This document shows, in pieces, positions 23,842 to 32,583 of a DNA stretch of 64,000 nucleotides (position 1 is the stretch's first letter; each line of letters begins with the position of its first letter). This DNA comes from Deinococcus hopiensis KR-140. Lineage in GTDB: Bacteria; Deinococcota; Deinococci; Deinococcales; Deinococcaceae. The notes under the pieces were generated by a model that searched no databases, was not told the DNA's origin, and saw only the letters and a list, made by a program, of their open reading frames with translations. The position numbers were made by a program, and so were the translations under genes. The stretch spans positions 1 to 64,000 of the forward strand of contig CALPYF020000024.1 of assembly GCA_943327755.2 (NCBI GenBank), written 5' to 3'.

Positions 23842-26705
23842 CCACGGCTTCCCGAGACGGGGCGTCTCCGGCCGGGGCCGCACGGGCCAGAACCGACGGC
23901 GTCCGGACCCACCTGCCGGGCGCGACGTACCGCCTCCAGCTGCACCGGGACTTCGATTTCGCGGCGGCGCGGCGGGTGCTGCCGTACCTCGCGCGGCTGG
24001 GCGTGACCGACGTGTACCTCTCCCCCATCTGGACGAGCACGCCGGGCAGCACGCACGGCTACGACGTGACCGACCACGCGCAGGTCAACCCGGAACTGGG
24101 CGGCCTGAAGGGCCTGAAGAGCCTGTCCGCGCGGGCCCGCGAGCTGGGCCTGGGCCTGATCGTGGATTTCGTGCCGAACCACATGGGCATCCAGGGCGGC
24201 CACAACCCCTACTGGGAGGACGTGCTGGAGCACGGGCAGGCCAGCCGCTACGCGCATTTCTTCGACATCTCCTGGCATCCGCTGAAGCGGGCGCTGGACG
24301 GCAAGGTGCTGCTGCCGGTGCTGGGTGACCAGTACGGGCGGGTGCTGGAACGCCGTGAGCTGCGCCTGGAACGGCAGGGCGGCGCGTTCCGGCTGCGCTA
24401 CTGGGAGCGGCAGCTGCCCCTCTCGCCGCGCAGCGTGGGACAGCTGCTGGCCTGGACGGCAGACGCCCTGCCCGCCGCGACGGACACGGTGACGCTGGGG
24501 GAACTGGCGAGCATCCGCCGCTCGGTGGATACGCTGCCGCGCAGCACCTCGGCCGACCTGACCGACACCGACCGCGTGATCCGCGCGCAGGAGGTGCAGG
24601 TCATGACCCGCCGCCTGGGCGCGCTGCTGGAGGACTCGCGGGTGGTGCGCAGCGCGCTGGACGCCACGCTGGACGCCGTGAACGCCGACCCGGCGCGGCT
24701 GGACCGGGTGATCAGCGAGCAGAACTACCGGCTGGCGTTCTGGAAGGTCGCCGCCGAGGAGATCAACTACCGGCGTTTCTTCGACATCAACGACCTCGCG
24801 GCGCTGCGCATGGAGGACCCCCGCGTGTTCGCCTGGGCGCATGGGACACTGTTCGACCTGCTGCGTCAGGGGCTCGTGCAGGGCGTGCGGCTTGATCACA
24901 CCGACGGGCTGTTCGACCCGGCCGGGTACTTCCAGGCCCTTCAGGAGGGCGCCGCACAGGCCCTGGGCCGCGAGATGGGCGACGGGCTGCCGCTGTACGT
25001 GGTGGCCGAGAAGATCCTGGAGCCCGGCGAGACCCTGCCCGAGGCCTGGGCGATTCACGGCACGACCGGGTACGACTTCCTGGCGCAGCTCAGCGGCACC
25101 TTCGTGGACGGCGCGAACGAGGAGGAAGTGAGTGCCATCTACCGCCGCTTCAGCGGGGACCGACTGTCGTACGGGGAGCACCTGTACCGCGGCAAGCACC
25201 TGATCCAGCGGGTCAGCCTGCCGGGCGAGGTGAACGTCCTGACCGAGCACCTCGAGCGGCTGGCCGAGACGGACCTGAACGCGCGGGACTTCACGCTGAG
25301 CACGCTGCGCGCCGCGATCCGCGAGGTCATCGCGACGTTCCCGGTGTACCGCACGTACATCCGTGCCGACGGGCAGCGCGAACCCGGCGACGACGCGAAG
25401 ATCGCCCACGCCATCCGCGACGCGAAGGCCCACAACCGCCGGGACGGCCTGACCCTGGACCCCAGCGTGTTCGACTACCTGCATGCCGTACTGACCCTGA
25501 ACGCCCCGGACGGGCGGACGCGCGCGGCGTACGCGGACTTCGCGCTGAAATTCCAGCAGCTGACCGGGCCGGTCACGGCCAAGGGCGCCGAGGACACCGC
25601 CTTCTACCGCTACGCGCGGCTGCTGTCGCTGAACGAGGTGGGCGGCGACCCGGCGCTGTTCGGCACGCCGGTCGCGACCTTCCACGAGGCGGCGCAGGCC
25701 CGCGCGGCGCGCTGGCCGCACGCGATGCTGGCGGGCAGCACGCACGACACCAAGCGCGGCGAGGACACCCGGGCGCGCATCGGCGTGCTGTCCGAGCTGC
25801 CGCAGACGTGGTCGGCGTACCTGAGCCGCTGGTCGCCGCTGATCCGCAGCCTGGAGACCGACCTGGAACTGGGCCGCGCGCCCACCACCCTGGACGGGTA
25901 CGTGCTCCTGCAGAACGCGCTGGGCGCGTACCCGCTGGACGGCCGCACGGAGGACTTCGCGGACCGCCTGAGTGCGTACATGCTCAAGGCGGCGCGCGAG
26001 GCGAAGCTCCGCACGAGCTGGGCCGCGCCCGACGAGGAGTACGAGGCGGCGCTGGACGCCCTAGTGCGCGGCCTGCTGCTCGACCCCGGCTACCGCGAGT
26101 CGCTGACCGAACTGCACGGCCGGATCAGCCCGCACGGGGCGCAGAACGGCCTGAGTGCCGCGCTGGTGCGCCTCACCGCGCCCGGCGTGCCCGACACGTA
26201 CCAGGGCAGCGAGGGCTGGAACCAGAGCCTCGTCGATCCGGACAACCGCCGCCCCGTGGATTACGGCGCGCTGAACCGCACGCTGGGCCGCCTGGAACGC
26301 GGGCAGGGCACCCTGGCGCTGGCCCGCAAACTGCTGGACACCTTCGAGGACGGCAGCGTGAAGGTGTTCGTGACCTGGGCGGCCCTGCAGGCCCGCGCCG
26401 CGCACCCCGAGCTGTTCCGGGACGGCACGTACCGGCCCCTGGACGGTGGTCGGCACGTCCTGGCGTTCGCGCGGGAACTGGGGACGCAGCGGGCCGTGAC
26501 GGTCGCGCCGCGCCTGACCTTCACCCTGACCCGCGAGCGGACCCCCTGGGCGACCGGGGCGGCGTGGGGCACGCGACAGCTGACCCTGCCCGCCGGGACG
26601 TACACCAACCTCCTGACCGGCGAGCGGCTGCGCGCGCGCGGCGGCAAGACCCCGCTGGCGAAGGTGCTGGAGGACTTCCCGCTGGCCCTGCTGCTGCGCG
26701 AATAG
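23838..26705 (+). CDS. treY: Malto-oligosyltrehalose synthase
   Basis: Isomerises the reducing-end alpha-1,4 bond of maltodextrins to alpha,alpha-1,1, giving maltooligosyltrehalose for TreZ. The 955-residue GH13 protein has TYRLQLHRDFDFAAARRVLP at the family N-terminus (about residue 32), SPIWTSTPGSTHGYDVTDH, VDFVPNHMGIQ, nucleophile GVRLDHTDGLFDPAGYF near 351, YVVAEKILEPGE, KGAEDTAFYRY, and STHDTKRGEDTRARI. It begins at GTG 23838 in a GTGA overlap with treZ, so the two are translated together. The first 30 residues are a non-conserved extension. Confidence 0.95.
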   Translation: MTTASRDGASPAGAARARTDGVRTHLPGATYRLQLHRDFDFAAARRVLPYLARLGVTDVYLSPIWTSTPGSTHGYDVTDHAQVNPELGGLKGLKSLSARARELGLGLIVDFVPNHMGIQGGHNPYWEDVLEHGQASRYAHFFDISWHPLKRALDGKVLLPVLGDQYGRVLERRELRLERQGGAFRLRYWERQLPLSPRSVGQLLAWTADALPAATDTVTLGELASIRRSVDTLPRSTSADLTDTDRVIRAQEVQVMTRRLGALLEDSRVVRSALDATLDAVNADPARLDRVISEQNYRLAFWKVAAEEINYRRFFDINDLAALRMEDPRVFAWAHGTLFDLLRQGLVQGVRLDHTDGLFDPAGYFQALQEGAAQALGREMGDGLPLYVVAEKILEPGETLPEAWAIHGTTGYDFLAQLSGTFVDGANEEEVSAIYRRFSGDRLSYGEHLYRGKHLIQRVSLPGEVNVLTEHLERLAETDLNARDFTLSTLRAAIREVIATFPVYRTYIRADGQREPGDDAKIAHAIRDAKAHNRRDGLTLDPSVFDYLHAVLTLNAPDGRTRAAYADFALKFQQLTGPVTAKGAEDTAFYRYARLLSLNEVGGDPALFGTPVATFHEAAQARAARWPHAMLAGSTHDTKRGEDTRARIGVLSELPQTWSAYLSRWSPLIRSLETDLELGRAPTTLDGYVLLQNALGAYPLDGRTEDFADRLSAYMLKAAREAKLRTSWAAPDEEYEAALDALVRGLLLDPGYRESLTELHGRISPHGAQNGLSAALVRLTAPGVPDTYQGSEGWNQSLVDPDNRRPVDYGALNRTLGRLERGQGTLALARKLLDTFEDGSVKVFVTWAALQARAAHPELFRDGTYRPLDGGRHVLAFARELGTQRAVTVAPRLTFTLTRERTPWATGAAWGTRQLTLPAGTYTNLLTGERLRARGGKTPLAKVLEDFPLALLLRE

Positions 26706-26776
26706 GGGTGATCGGGTGGAGGCGGGACGTGAATCCGCCTTCACCACCTGCGGGAACTTCCGGTGTGGTCACCGCG

Positions 26777-26782
26777 TACTCT
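26777..26782 (+). promoter_or_regulatory. -10 box of the Bax-inhibitor-like gene (leaderless)
   Basis: TACTCT is followed by 7 nt and ATG 26790. Confidence 0.5.
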
Positions 26783-26789
26783 GAGGCGT

Positions 26790-27479
<690 letters not shown>

Positions 27480-27487
27480 CCCATACA

Positions 27488-27531
27488 CAGGAGAACGCCC
27501 CCGCCGATGCACTGGCGGGGGCGTTCTCCTG
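27488..27531. terminator. Bidirectional terminator hairpin
   Basis: An 18-bp perfect stem (27488-27505 with 27514-27531) between convergent genes, rich in GC with an AGAACG/CGTTCT edge. Confidence 0.8.
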
Positions 27532-27537
27532 TTCAGG

Positions 27538-28614
27538 TCATTTCGGGTACAGCGTCTTCACGAGCGGGCTGCCGAGGTTCGCGTCGCCGCGCAGCGTGGC
27601 GTACGGCAGCGTGACGGTCTCGGCGCAGGCCGTGACCACGTGCGGCAGGCCGCTGGGCGTCAGGTTCACCCCGGTCGTACTGAGGTGCGCGGTGAACTCG
27701 TCGGCGTCCTCTCGCAGGATGTCCAGGCACTCGGCGTCCACCTTCGCCTTCACGGCCGACAGGTACAGCGTCTTCTGCCGCGCGGCGCTCAGTTTCGGGA
27801 ACAGGGTGGTCAGGGGGACGGCGCGGCCGGTCTCGCGGTCCAGGATGACACCCTCAGTCCAGTTGTCCGGGTGCGCGCCGCCGCAGTAGTAATTCACGTC
27901 GTCGCGCAGGCTGAGCAGGCGGGCGTTCGACAGCGTGATGGCGGCATTCAGGGTATACCCATCCTGCGGGTCCTGCTGCGCGGCCTCGGGCAGCAGGGCG
28001 CGGCAGTCCAGCGCGTCCGCCGCGTGGCGCAGCTGCCGGTCCTGCAGCGCGGCGTTCAGCGCGCCGCTCGCGCCGGGCACGCGCGGGTACGTCACGCCGG
28101 ACAGCGGCTCGCGCACCGCTCGCCCCCCGGGCAGCGTCACCCACGGGCGGTTCAGTTTCAGGAAGGCCAGCGGGTCGTCGCGGCGCAGCGCACTCAGACC
28201 CGGCGAGAGGGGCAGCCGCAGCGGCAGCCGCGCGGCGTCCAGCGGGGTCAGGGTGACCTCCTGCGGCCGGGCGGCCCCCGGCGCCTGCCACGTCCCCTTC
28301 AGGCCGCCCGGAGCGGGCATCAGGCTGAAGCAGCCGGTCACGACCGTTTCGCCGCCCAGTTCACGGCGCACGCGTTCCTCCAGCACCAGCGCGTTCCCGC
28401 TGCGGCGTGCCTCCAGGAACAGGTCGAGGCTGCGGCCCTCGTAGAAGTACCGCGACTCGCCCTTCGGGTCCAGACTCAGCGCGACCGGCAGCGTCCCGAG
28501 GGTGCCCCGGAACGTTCCGGCGCGCGCCCAGTCGGGCATTCCCTCGGTGCCGCCGCACCCGGCAGCCTGCGCGCCCGCACCGAGAACGAGGGCGGCGGTG
28601 AACATCCATCTCAT
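27538..28614 (-). CDS. Secreted DUF3298-type protein
   Basis: A 358-residue protein with a signal peptide (MRWMFTAALVLGAGAQAAGC). The C-terminal third has VNYYCGGAHPDNWTEGVILDRETGRAVPLTTLF, the signature of DUF3298 domains found in PdaC and anti-sigma RsiV-like proteins; the GGAHP loop is the most conserved part. The N-terminal part is beta-rich (FRGTLGTLPVALSLDPKGESRYFYEGRSLDL). GGAGG before ATG 28614 gives SD-driven translation. A LacI-type operator-like site lies 22 bp upstream. The function is unknown; a surface or envelope role is likely. Confidence 0.82.
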   Translation of the reverse strand: MRWMFTAALVLGAGAQAAGCGGTEGMPDWARAGTFRGTLGTLPVALSLDPKGESRYFYEGRSLDLFLEARRSGNALVLEERVRRELGGETVVTGCFSLMPAPGGLKGTWQAPGAARPQEVTLTPLDAARLPLRLPLSPGLSALRRDDPLAFLKLNRPWVTLPGGRAVREPLSGVTYPRVPGASGALNAALQDRQLRHAADALDCRALLPEAAQQDPQDGYTLNAAITLSNARLLSLRDDVNYYCGGAHPDNWTEGVILDRETGRAVPLTTLFPKLSAARQKTLYLSAVKAKVDAECLDILREDADEFTAHLSTTGVNLTPSGLPHVVTACAETVTLPYATLRGDANLGSPLVKTLYPK

Positions 28615-28635
28615 ACGACCTCCGGTTGAGAGGTT

Positions 28636-28649
28636 TGTAAACGCTTTCA
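28636..28649. promoter_or_regulatory. LacI-type operator-like site upstream of the DUF3298 gene
   Basis: TGTAAACGCTTTCA fits the TGNAANCGNTTNCA pattern of LacI-family (CcpA/cre-like) operators. It is 22 bp before the start codon of the minus-strand gene. Confidence 0.4.
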
Positions 28650-28744
28650 ACCCGAGCGAAGCGAGCAGGAGAGAAACGGGTTCCGGGCGTGGAGTTGGCA
28701 ACCCGGTGCCTTCGCGGGTTGTCAACGGAACAGACGGAATCCGT
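28646..28744. repeat. Intergenic repeat, copy 1
   Basis: A 99-bp sequence shared with 39480-39579: both start TTCAA-CCGAGCG-AGCGAG-AGGAG, contain TCCGGGCGTGGAGT followed by a hairpin, and end ACGGA-CAGACGGA--CCGT. The hairpin stems differ in sequence but both pair well (GTTGGCAACCCG with CGGGTTGTCAAC here, allowing a mismatch). Confidence 0.8.
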
Positions 28745-28769
28745 ATCAGCATGCTTGCAGCGTACACCG

Positions 28770-29525
28770 TCAGGGTTGCGGTCCCTCCCACACGCCGTCC
28801 CCGCGGGCGTCCATGGTGCCGGTACGCAGCAGTTGCGCCTCGCCGTCCCCGAAGGGCGTGTGGGTGCAGGCCCAGGTCACGGCCGCCTCGATGTCGTAGG
28901 GGGTGGCGTGGAAGGTGACGGACCACCGGCCGTTCACGCGGTCCAGCAGCGTCCAGCGGGCGCGGGGGTCGCCGTCCACCTGATCACTGACCGACCCGGC
29001 GTTCACGAGCAGCGTATCCCCCACGCGGGTCGTCCCGGCGCGGTGGGTGTGCCCGCACAGCACGACCTCCGCACCCAGCGGGTCCAGTGCCGTGCGCAGC
29101 TCACGCGGGTCGCGGGCCCGGTAGAACCCGCCGTGATCCCACACCCACAGCAGGCTGTGCCAGGCGCTGTCCGGCGTGCCATGGCAGGCCAGCAGCCCCT
29201 CCGCACGGGCGGTCAGCGGCAGGGCCGCCACGCGCGCCAGCAGGGCCGGATCGGTATTCGCCGTAAGCCACGCCCCGTACGACAGCGACAGAGCCGAGCG
29301 GCGCCCGCCGGGCCAGAGTTTCTCCTCGTTGTTGCCCCGAACCTCCAGCGCGCCCGCAGCCGCCAGTTCCGCCTGCATGCTCAGCGCGCGGGCGGGGTCG
29401 GCACTGCCCTCGGCCTGATCGCCCAGGTTCACGATCAGGTCCGGTCCGGCGGCGCGCACCACGCGCAGCACCGCGTCCAGCGCGAAGGCGTTCCCGTGCA
29501 CGTCACTGATCACCGCGACCCTCAT
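28770..29525 (-). CDS. Metallophosphoesterase (YfcE/calcineurin-like)
   Basis: A 251-residue binuclear-metal phosphoesterase. Metal motifs in order: ISDVHGNAFALDAVL (D-x-H), NLGDQAEG (GD), GNNEEKLW (GN-E/D), LACHGTPDS (H), and LCGHTHRAGTTRVG (GHTH). The layout matches small YfcE-like phosphodiesterases; the substrate is unknown. ATG 29525 has a TACGCT box 8 nt upstream, back to back with the promoter of the GNAT gene. Confidence 0.88.
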   Translation of the reverse strand: MRVAVISDVHGNAFALDAVLRVVRAAGPDLIVNLGDQAEGSADPARALSMQAELAAAGALEVRGNNEEKLWPGGRRSALSLSYGAWLTANTDPALLARVAALPLTARAEGLLACHGTPDSAWHSLLWVWDHGGFYRARDPRELRTALDPLGAEVVLCGHTHRAGTTRVGDTLLVNAGSVSDQVDGDPRARWTLLDRVNGRWSVTFHATPYDIEAAVTWACTHTPFGDGEAQLLRTGTMDARGDGVWEGPQP

Positions 29526-29533
29526 CAGGGTGC

Positions 29534-29539
29534 AGCGTA
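29534..29539 (-). promoter_or_regulatory. -10 box of the metallophosphoesterase gene (leaderless)
   Basis: TACGCT on the minus strand, 8 nt before ATG 29525. It forms a divergent pair with TACACT at 29549-29554 inside 35 bp. Confidence 0.5.
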
Positions 29540-29548
29540 GCGCGGCGC

Positions 29549-29554
29549 TACACT
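29549..29554 (+). promoter_or_regulatory. -10 box of the GNAT gene (leaderless)
   Basis: TACACT, 6 nt before ATG 29561. Confidence 0.5.
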
Positions 29555-29560
29555 CCGCGC

Positions 29561-30061
29561 ATGACCGTCCCGCCGCGCCCCCGCACGCCCGACGACCTGC
29601 CCACGCTCGTGGCGGCCCTGCGCGCCGTGCACGAGCAGTCCGGGTACCCGTCGGTATGGCCGGATGATCCGGCGGCGTTCGTGCTGGGCCGCGGCGAGGC
29701 CTGGGTGGCGGAACACGCGGGCCGCGCGGCGGGTCAGGTCATGCTGGCGCCCCTGCCCGAACCGCGCCCGGCCTGGGCAGCGCCGCTAGGCCTGCCGGGC
29801 GAGATCCTGGAAGTCAAGCGGCTGTTCGTCAGTCCGCACGCGCAGGGGCTGGGGCTCGCGCGGGCGCTGCTGGCCCACGCGCTGCGCGAGTCGCGGGCGC
29901 GCGGGGCGTGCAGCGTCCTGCAGGTGAACGAGACCAGCCTGCCCGCCATCCGCCTGTACGAGCGCGAGGGCTGGCGGTTCCTGACGCGCGCGCAGGCCGC
30001 GTGGACGGACCCGGACGGCTCGCATCCCTGGGTGCGGGTCTACGCGCAGCCGACGCCTTGA
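29561..30061 (+). CDS. GNAT family N-acetyltransferase
   Basis: A 166-residue acetyl-CoA-dependent acetyltransferase. The motif A region is EVKRLFVSPHAQGLGLARALLAHALRESRARG, with the Q/R-x-x-G-x-G/A acetyl-CoA loop as QGLGLA. Motif B follows as VNETSLPAIRLYEREGWRF. The N-terminus (RPRTPDDLPTLVAALRAVHEQ) is typical of RimI-like proteins. The acceptor is unknown. Confidence 0.9.
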   Translation: MTVPPRPRTPDDLPTLVAALRAVHEQSGYPSVWPDDPAAFVLGRGEAWVAEHAGRAAGQVMLAPLPEPRPAWAAPLGLPGEILEVKRLFVSPHAQGLGLARALLAHALRESRARGACSVLQVNETSLPAIRLYEREGWRFLTRAQAAWTDPDGSHPWVRVYAQPTP

Positions 30062-30135
30062 GGCTCGCTTCAGAGATCAAGCGCCGTTCACGTGGCCCTG
30101 AGATTTCTCCGCCTCGCGGCTGCCACCCTGGAGGC

Positions 30136-30357
30136 ATGCCAGACAAGGACGACAAGAACAGCGGGCACACCAGCCAGCCTCAGGACTACGACCGCAACAA
30201 GAAGGAAGTCCACGAGATCGAGCACGACAACGGGCCGTCCATGAAGAGCGCGAACGACCGCGAGGCCAACGCGCCCCGCAACAACGACGACGGCCTCAGC
30301 GACAAGGAACTCAAGGACCGCGAGGAAGCCCGCAGCGTGCCCTCCAGCAACGGCTGA
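30136..30357 (+). CDS. Small highly hydrophilic protein
   Basis: A 73-residue protein made mainly of Asp, Asn, Lys, Glu and Ser (MPDKDDKNSGHTSQPQDYD at the start, SDKELKDREEARSVPSSNG at the end). It has no hydrophobic core and should be intrinsically disordered. Such proteins are often stress or desiccation related, but no family is recognised. GGAGG lies only 1 nt before ATG, which is too close for a normal ribosome site. A very strong hairpin follows. Codon pattern supports coding. Confidence 0.65.
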   Translation: MPDKDDKNSGHTSQPQDYDRNKKEVHEIEHDNGPSMKSANDREANAPRNNDDGLSDKELKDREEARSVPSSNG

Positions 30358-30374
30358 CTGCCGACCCACCTGAA

Positions 30375-30425
30375 CCCCCACAGCGAAGAGCGAGCCCCGC
30401 AGCGGCTCGCTCTTCGCTGTGGGGG
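30375..30425. terminator. 22-bp perfect hairpin after the small hydrophilic protein gene
   Basis: Positions 30375-30396 pair without mismatch with 30404-30425 around a 7-nt loop. There is no T-run; the stem ends 2 bp before the -10 box of the next gene. Confidence 0.7.
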
Positions 30426-30427
30426 CG

Positions 30428-30433
30428 TACCCT
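30428..30433 (+). promoter_or_regulatory. -10 box of the DoxX-like gene (leaderless, GTG start)
   Basis: TACCCT, 6 nt before GTG 30440. Confidence 0.5.
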
Positions 30434-30439
30434 GTCCGG

Positions 30440-30838
30440 GTGACTGACTCTCCTGTGCCTGCCCGCCCGAGCGTGGGGACGCTGCTGCTCTCGGCACTGT
30501 TCGTCACGGCGGGCACGCTGCACTTCGTGACGCCCGGCTTCTTCGACCGGATCGTGCCGCCCTGGGTCCCCCTGACGGCGCGGCAGGCGACGCTGATCAG
30601 CGGCGCGGCGGAACTCCTGGGCGGGCTGGGCCTGCTGCACCCGCGCACCCGCCCCGCCGCCCGCTGGGGCCTGCTGGCGCTGCTGGTGGCGGTCTTCCCC
30701 GCGAACGTCTGGATGGCGCAGGACCCCGGGCGGTTCCGGGTCAGTCCGTGGGTGGCGTGGGGGCGCCTGCCGCTGCAACCGCTGCTGATGTGGGCGGTGT
30801 GGCGCGCGGGCCGCCCCAGGGGACACGGACCTCGCTGA
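30440..30838 (+). CDS. Small DoxX-like membrane protein
   Basis: A 132-residue protein with four hydrophobic segments. The first contains TLLLSALFVTAGTLHFVTPGFFDRIVPPWVP, and the second ATLISGAAELLGGLGLL with the GAAELLGGLGL motif typical of DoxX/MauE-type membrane proteins. It is predicted to sit in the cytoplasmic membrane; the role is unknown. The start is GTG 30440, from the TACCCT box. It converges with a true DoxX-family gene on the other strand 31 bp away. Confidence 0.78.
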   Translation: MTDSPVPARPSVGTLLLSALFVTAGTLHFVTPGFFDRIVPPWVPLTARQATLISGAAELLGGLGLLHPRTRPAARWGLLALLVAVFPANVWMAQDPGRFRVSPWVAWGRLPLQPLLMWAVWRAGRPRGHGPR

Positions 30839-30869
30839 CGCCCGGCGAGGTCCGCGCGCCCCGGTCGCG

Positions 30870-31439
30870 CTACGACGCCTGCCCGCGCGGGACGCCCACC
30901 CGGGGCAGCACCCAGCGGTCCAGGCCCAGCCAGCCCGCGACTCGCCAGCCCAGCACCAGCCATGTCGCCAGGATGAACAGGACCGGGTTGCTGCTGACCG
31001 TGCCCGCCAGCAGGAAGTTCGCGTTCAGGAACCCGCCCAGGAACGCGGCGGCGCCCGTGAACAGGCCCAGGATCAGGGCCACGCCGACCGTGAGTTCTCC
31101 GAACGTCACGAGGTGCGAGAACAGCGCCGCGTTGGGCAGCGCCACGTGCTCGATGAACCACGCGTAGCCGCCCGTGACGTCCGGGTGATCCCCGGTGGTC
31201 TTAGCGAGCGCGCCCTTCAGGAAGCCGCTGACCGCGCCGCCCGCCTCCGCGCCGATCCAGCCTCCACCGGTGGCCTTGTGCCAACCGGCCGTCAGCCACT
31301 GCCAGCCCACGTAGATCCGCAGCAGCGCCCACACGGGTGCGAGGCGCGTATCGGCGAACAGCAGGTGCGACCAGCGGGTGTCCGGAACGGTGACGGGTGT
31401 GCGGGGCGCGTGGGTGGGGGTTCTCAGGGCAGTGCTCAT
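30870..31439 (-). CDS. DoxX family membrane protein
   Basis: A 189-residue membrane protein. The N-terminus is soluble (about 30 residues); then LLRIYVGWQWLTAGWHKATGGGW opens the DoxX domain, followed by FGELTVGVALILGLFTGAAAFLGGFLNANFLLAGT and a final WLVLGWRVAGWLGLDRWVLP. The RIYVGWQWLTAGWHK and GELTVGVALILGL segments are family hallmarks. DoxX proteins are associated with quinone or thiol redox chemistry in some organisms, but the role here is not shown. Confidence 0.88.
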   Translation of the reverse strand: MSTALRTPTHAPRTPVTVPDTRWSHLLFADTRLAPVWALLRIYVGWQWLTAGWHKATGGGWIGAEAGGAVSGFLKGALAKTTGDHPDVTGGYAWFIEHVALPNAALFSHLVTFGELTVGVALILGLFTGAAAFLGGFLNANFLLAGTVSSNPVLFILATWLVLGWRVAGWLGLDRWVLPRVGVPRGQAS

Positions 31440-31546
31440 GGTCTGCCTCCCGGCGGGCCCGTGACGGTGCGGGGAACCGCGCTGCGCTCATGGTGCGCGG
31501 CCCGCATTACCGTCCCGTTACCGCGCGGTCCGGTGGGCAGCGCGGG

Positions 31547-32530
31547 TCAGGGCCGCGCGAACACCTGCGTCCAGTAGTGGGTGAATTTCGTGCCGGGGCG
31601 CTGCACGTAGCTCAGGCCGACCAGTGTGAAGTCCCCCATGATGTTGCGGCAGTGGCCGGGGCTGCGCAGCCACGCGTCCACGACCTCCTGCGGCGTCTGC
31701 TGCCCGGCGGCGATGTTCTCCGCGACGCTGGTGGGGTTCATTCCGGCGGCCTGCACGCGCCGCATGGGGGTGCTGCCGTCGAGCGCACTGGCGTGGTCGA
31801 AGTACCCGTACAGCGCCATGCCGGCCGACTGGGCCTGCGCGGCCACGTCCAGGGTCGCGTCGCCTTTCAGGGGCGGCCGGGCGAGCCCGCCCGGCCGTTT
31901 GGTGTCGCAGTTCCAGCCCTGCGCGCGGGCCTGGTTGGTGAGGCGCAGGACCTCGCTATCGAAGGGCAGGCTGGTGGTCAGGGCCGCGCCGGTCAGGGTC
32001 AGGGTACGCTGCACGGTCTGCCCGGCGCTGGTCGTGGCCTGCGCGGTGGCGGTGTTCGCGCCGCCGCTCAGGCGCCCCGCGCCGCTGATCTCACGGCCGT
32101 TCAGCAGCACCCGGACGGGCTCCGGGCGGTACAGGACGCTGCCCAGGCCGCTCAGGCGCACGGTGCCGTCGGCGGCGTGCAGGACGGTCAGTTCGGCACG
32201 CTCGGCGCCGCTGCCGCGCACCTGCATGGGGATCTCGGTGCGGCCCACGGCGCGGCCCTGCGCGTTCAGCAGCGACACCTGAATCTGGTACGTGCCGGGC
32301 CGGTAGAACGTGTGGGTCACCTGGGCGCCGCTGCCGGTGGCGCCGTCCCCGTAGGCCCAGGCGACTGTATAGCCGGCGGGGTGCGTGACCTGCAACGTGA
32401 CGGTCAGCGGCGCGAGGTGGTCCGCGCTGGCGCTGTAGCCCACGCGGAACAGCTCGGTGCTCTGGGACCGGGCGGACTGCCCCAGCGTGAGGAGGGCCAG
32501 AACGGTCAGGCAGAGTCGCGCGGCGGGCAC
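31547..32530 (-). CDS. Secreted CAP-domain protein with an N-terminal PKD-like domain
   Basis: A 327-residue exported protein: signal peptide (about residues 1-22, ending ARSQ), a PKD-like beta domain (VAWAYGDGATGSGAQVTHTFYRPGTYQI), a second beta segment, then the CAP/SCP domain from about residue 190. The CAP motifs are VLRLTNQARAQ, ATLDVAAQAQSAGMALYGYFDHASALDGSTPMRRVQAAG, AENIAAG, VDAWLRSPGHCRNIMGDFTLVGLSY, and HYWTQVFA. CAP proteins are widespread, and their biochemical activity is mostly unknown. The start is GTG 32530. Confidence 0.88.
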   Translation of the reverse strand: MPAARLCLTVLALLTLGQSARSQSTELFRVGYSASADHLAPLTVTLQVTHPAGYTVAWAYGDGATGSGAQVTHTFYRPGTYQIQVSLLNAQGRAVGRTEIPMQVRGSGAERAELTVLHAADGTVRLSGLGSVLYRPEPVRVLLNGREISGAGRLSGGANTATAQATTSAGQTVQRTLTLTGAALTTSLPFDSEVLRLTNQARAQGWNCDTKRPGGLARPPLKGDATLDVAAQAQSAGMALYGYFDHASALDGSTPMRRVQAAGMNPTSVAENIAAGQQTPQEVVDAWLRSPGHCRNIMGDFTLVGLSYVQRPGTKFTHYWTQVFARP

Positions 32531-32583
32531 CCCGCAAGCTTAAGAGATCCTCAAGACCGCCCGCTGTGAAGTGCCCGTGAAGA

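Noticed and set aside
23220..25745. 841-codon minus-strand frame across treZ-treY
   Set aside because: Antisense of two strongly conserved GH13 genes; Arg/His-rich low-complexity translation.
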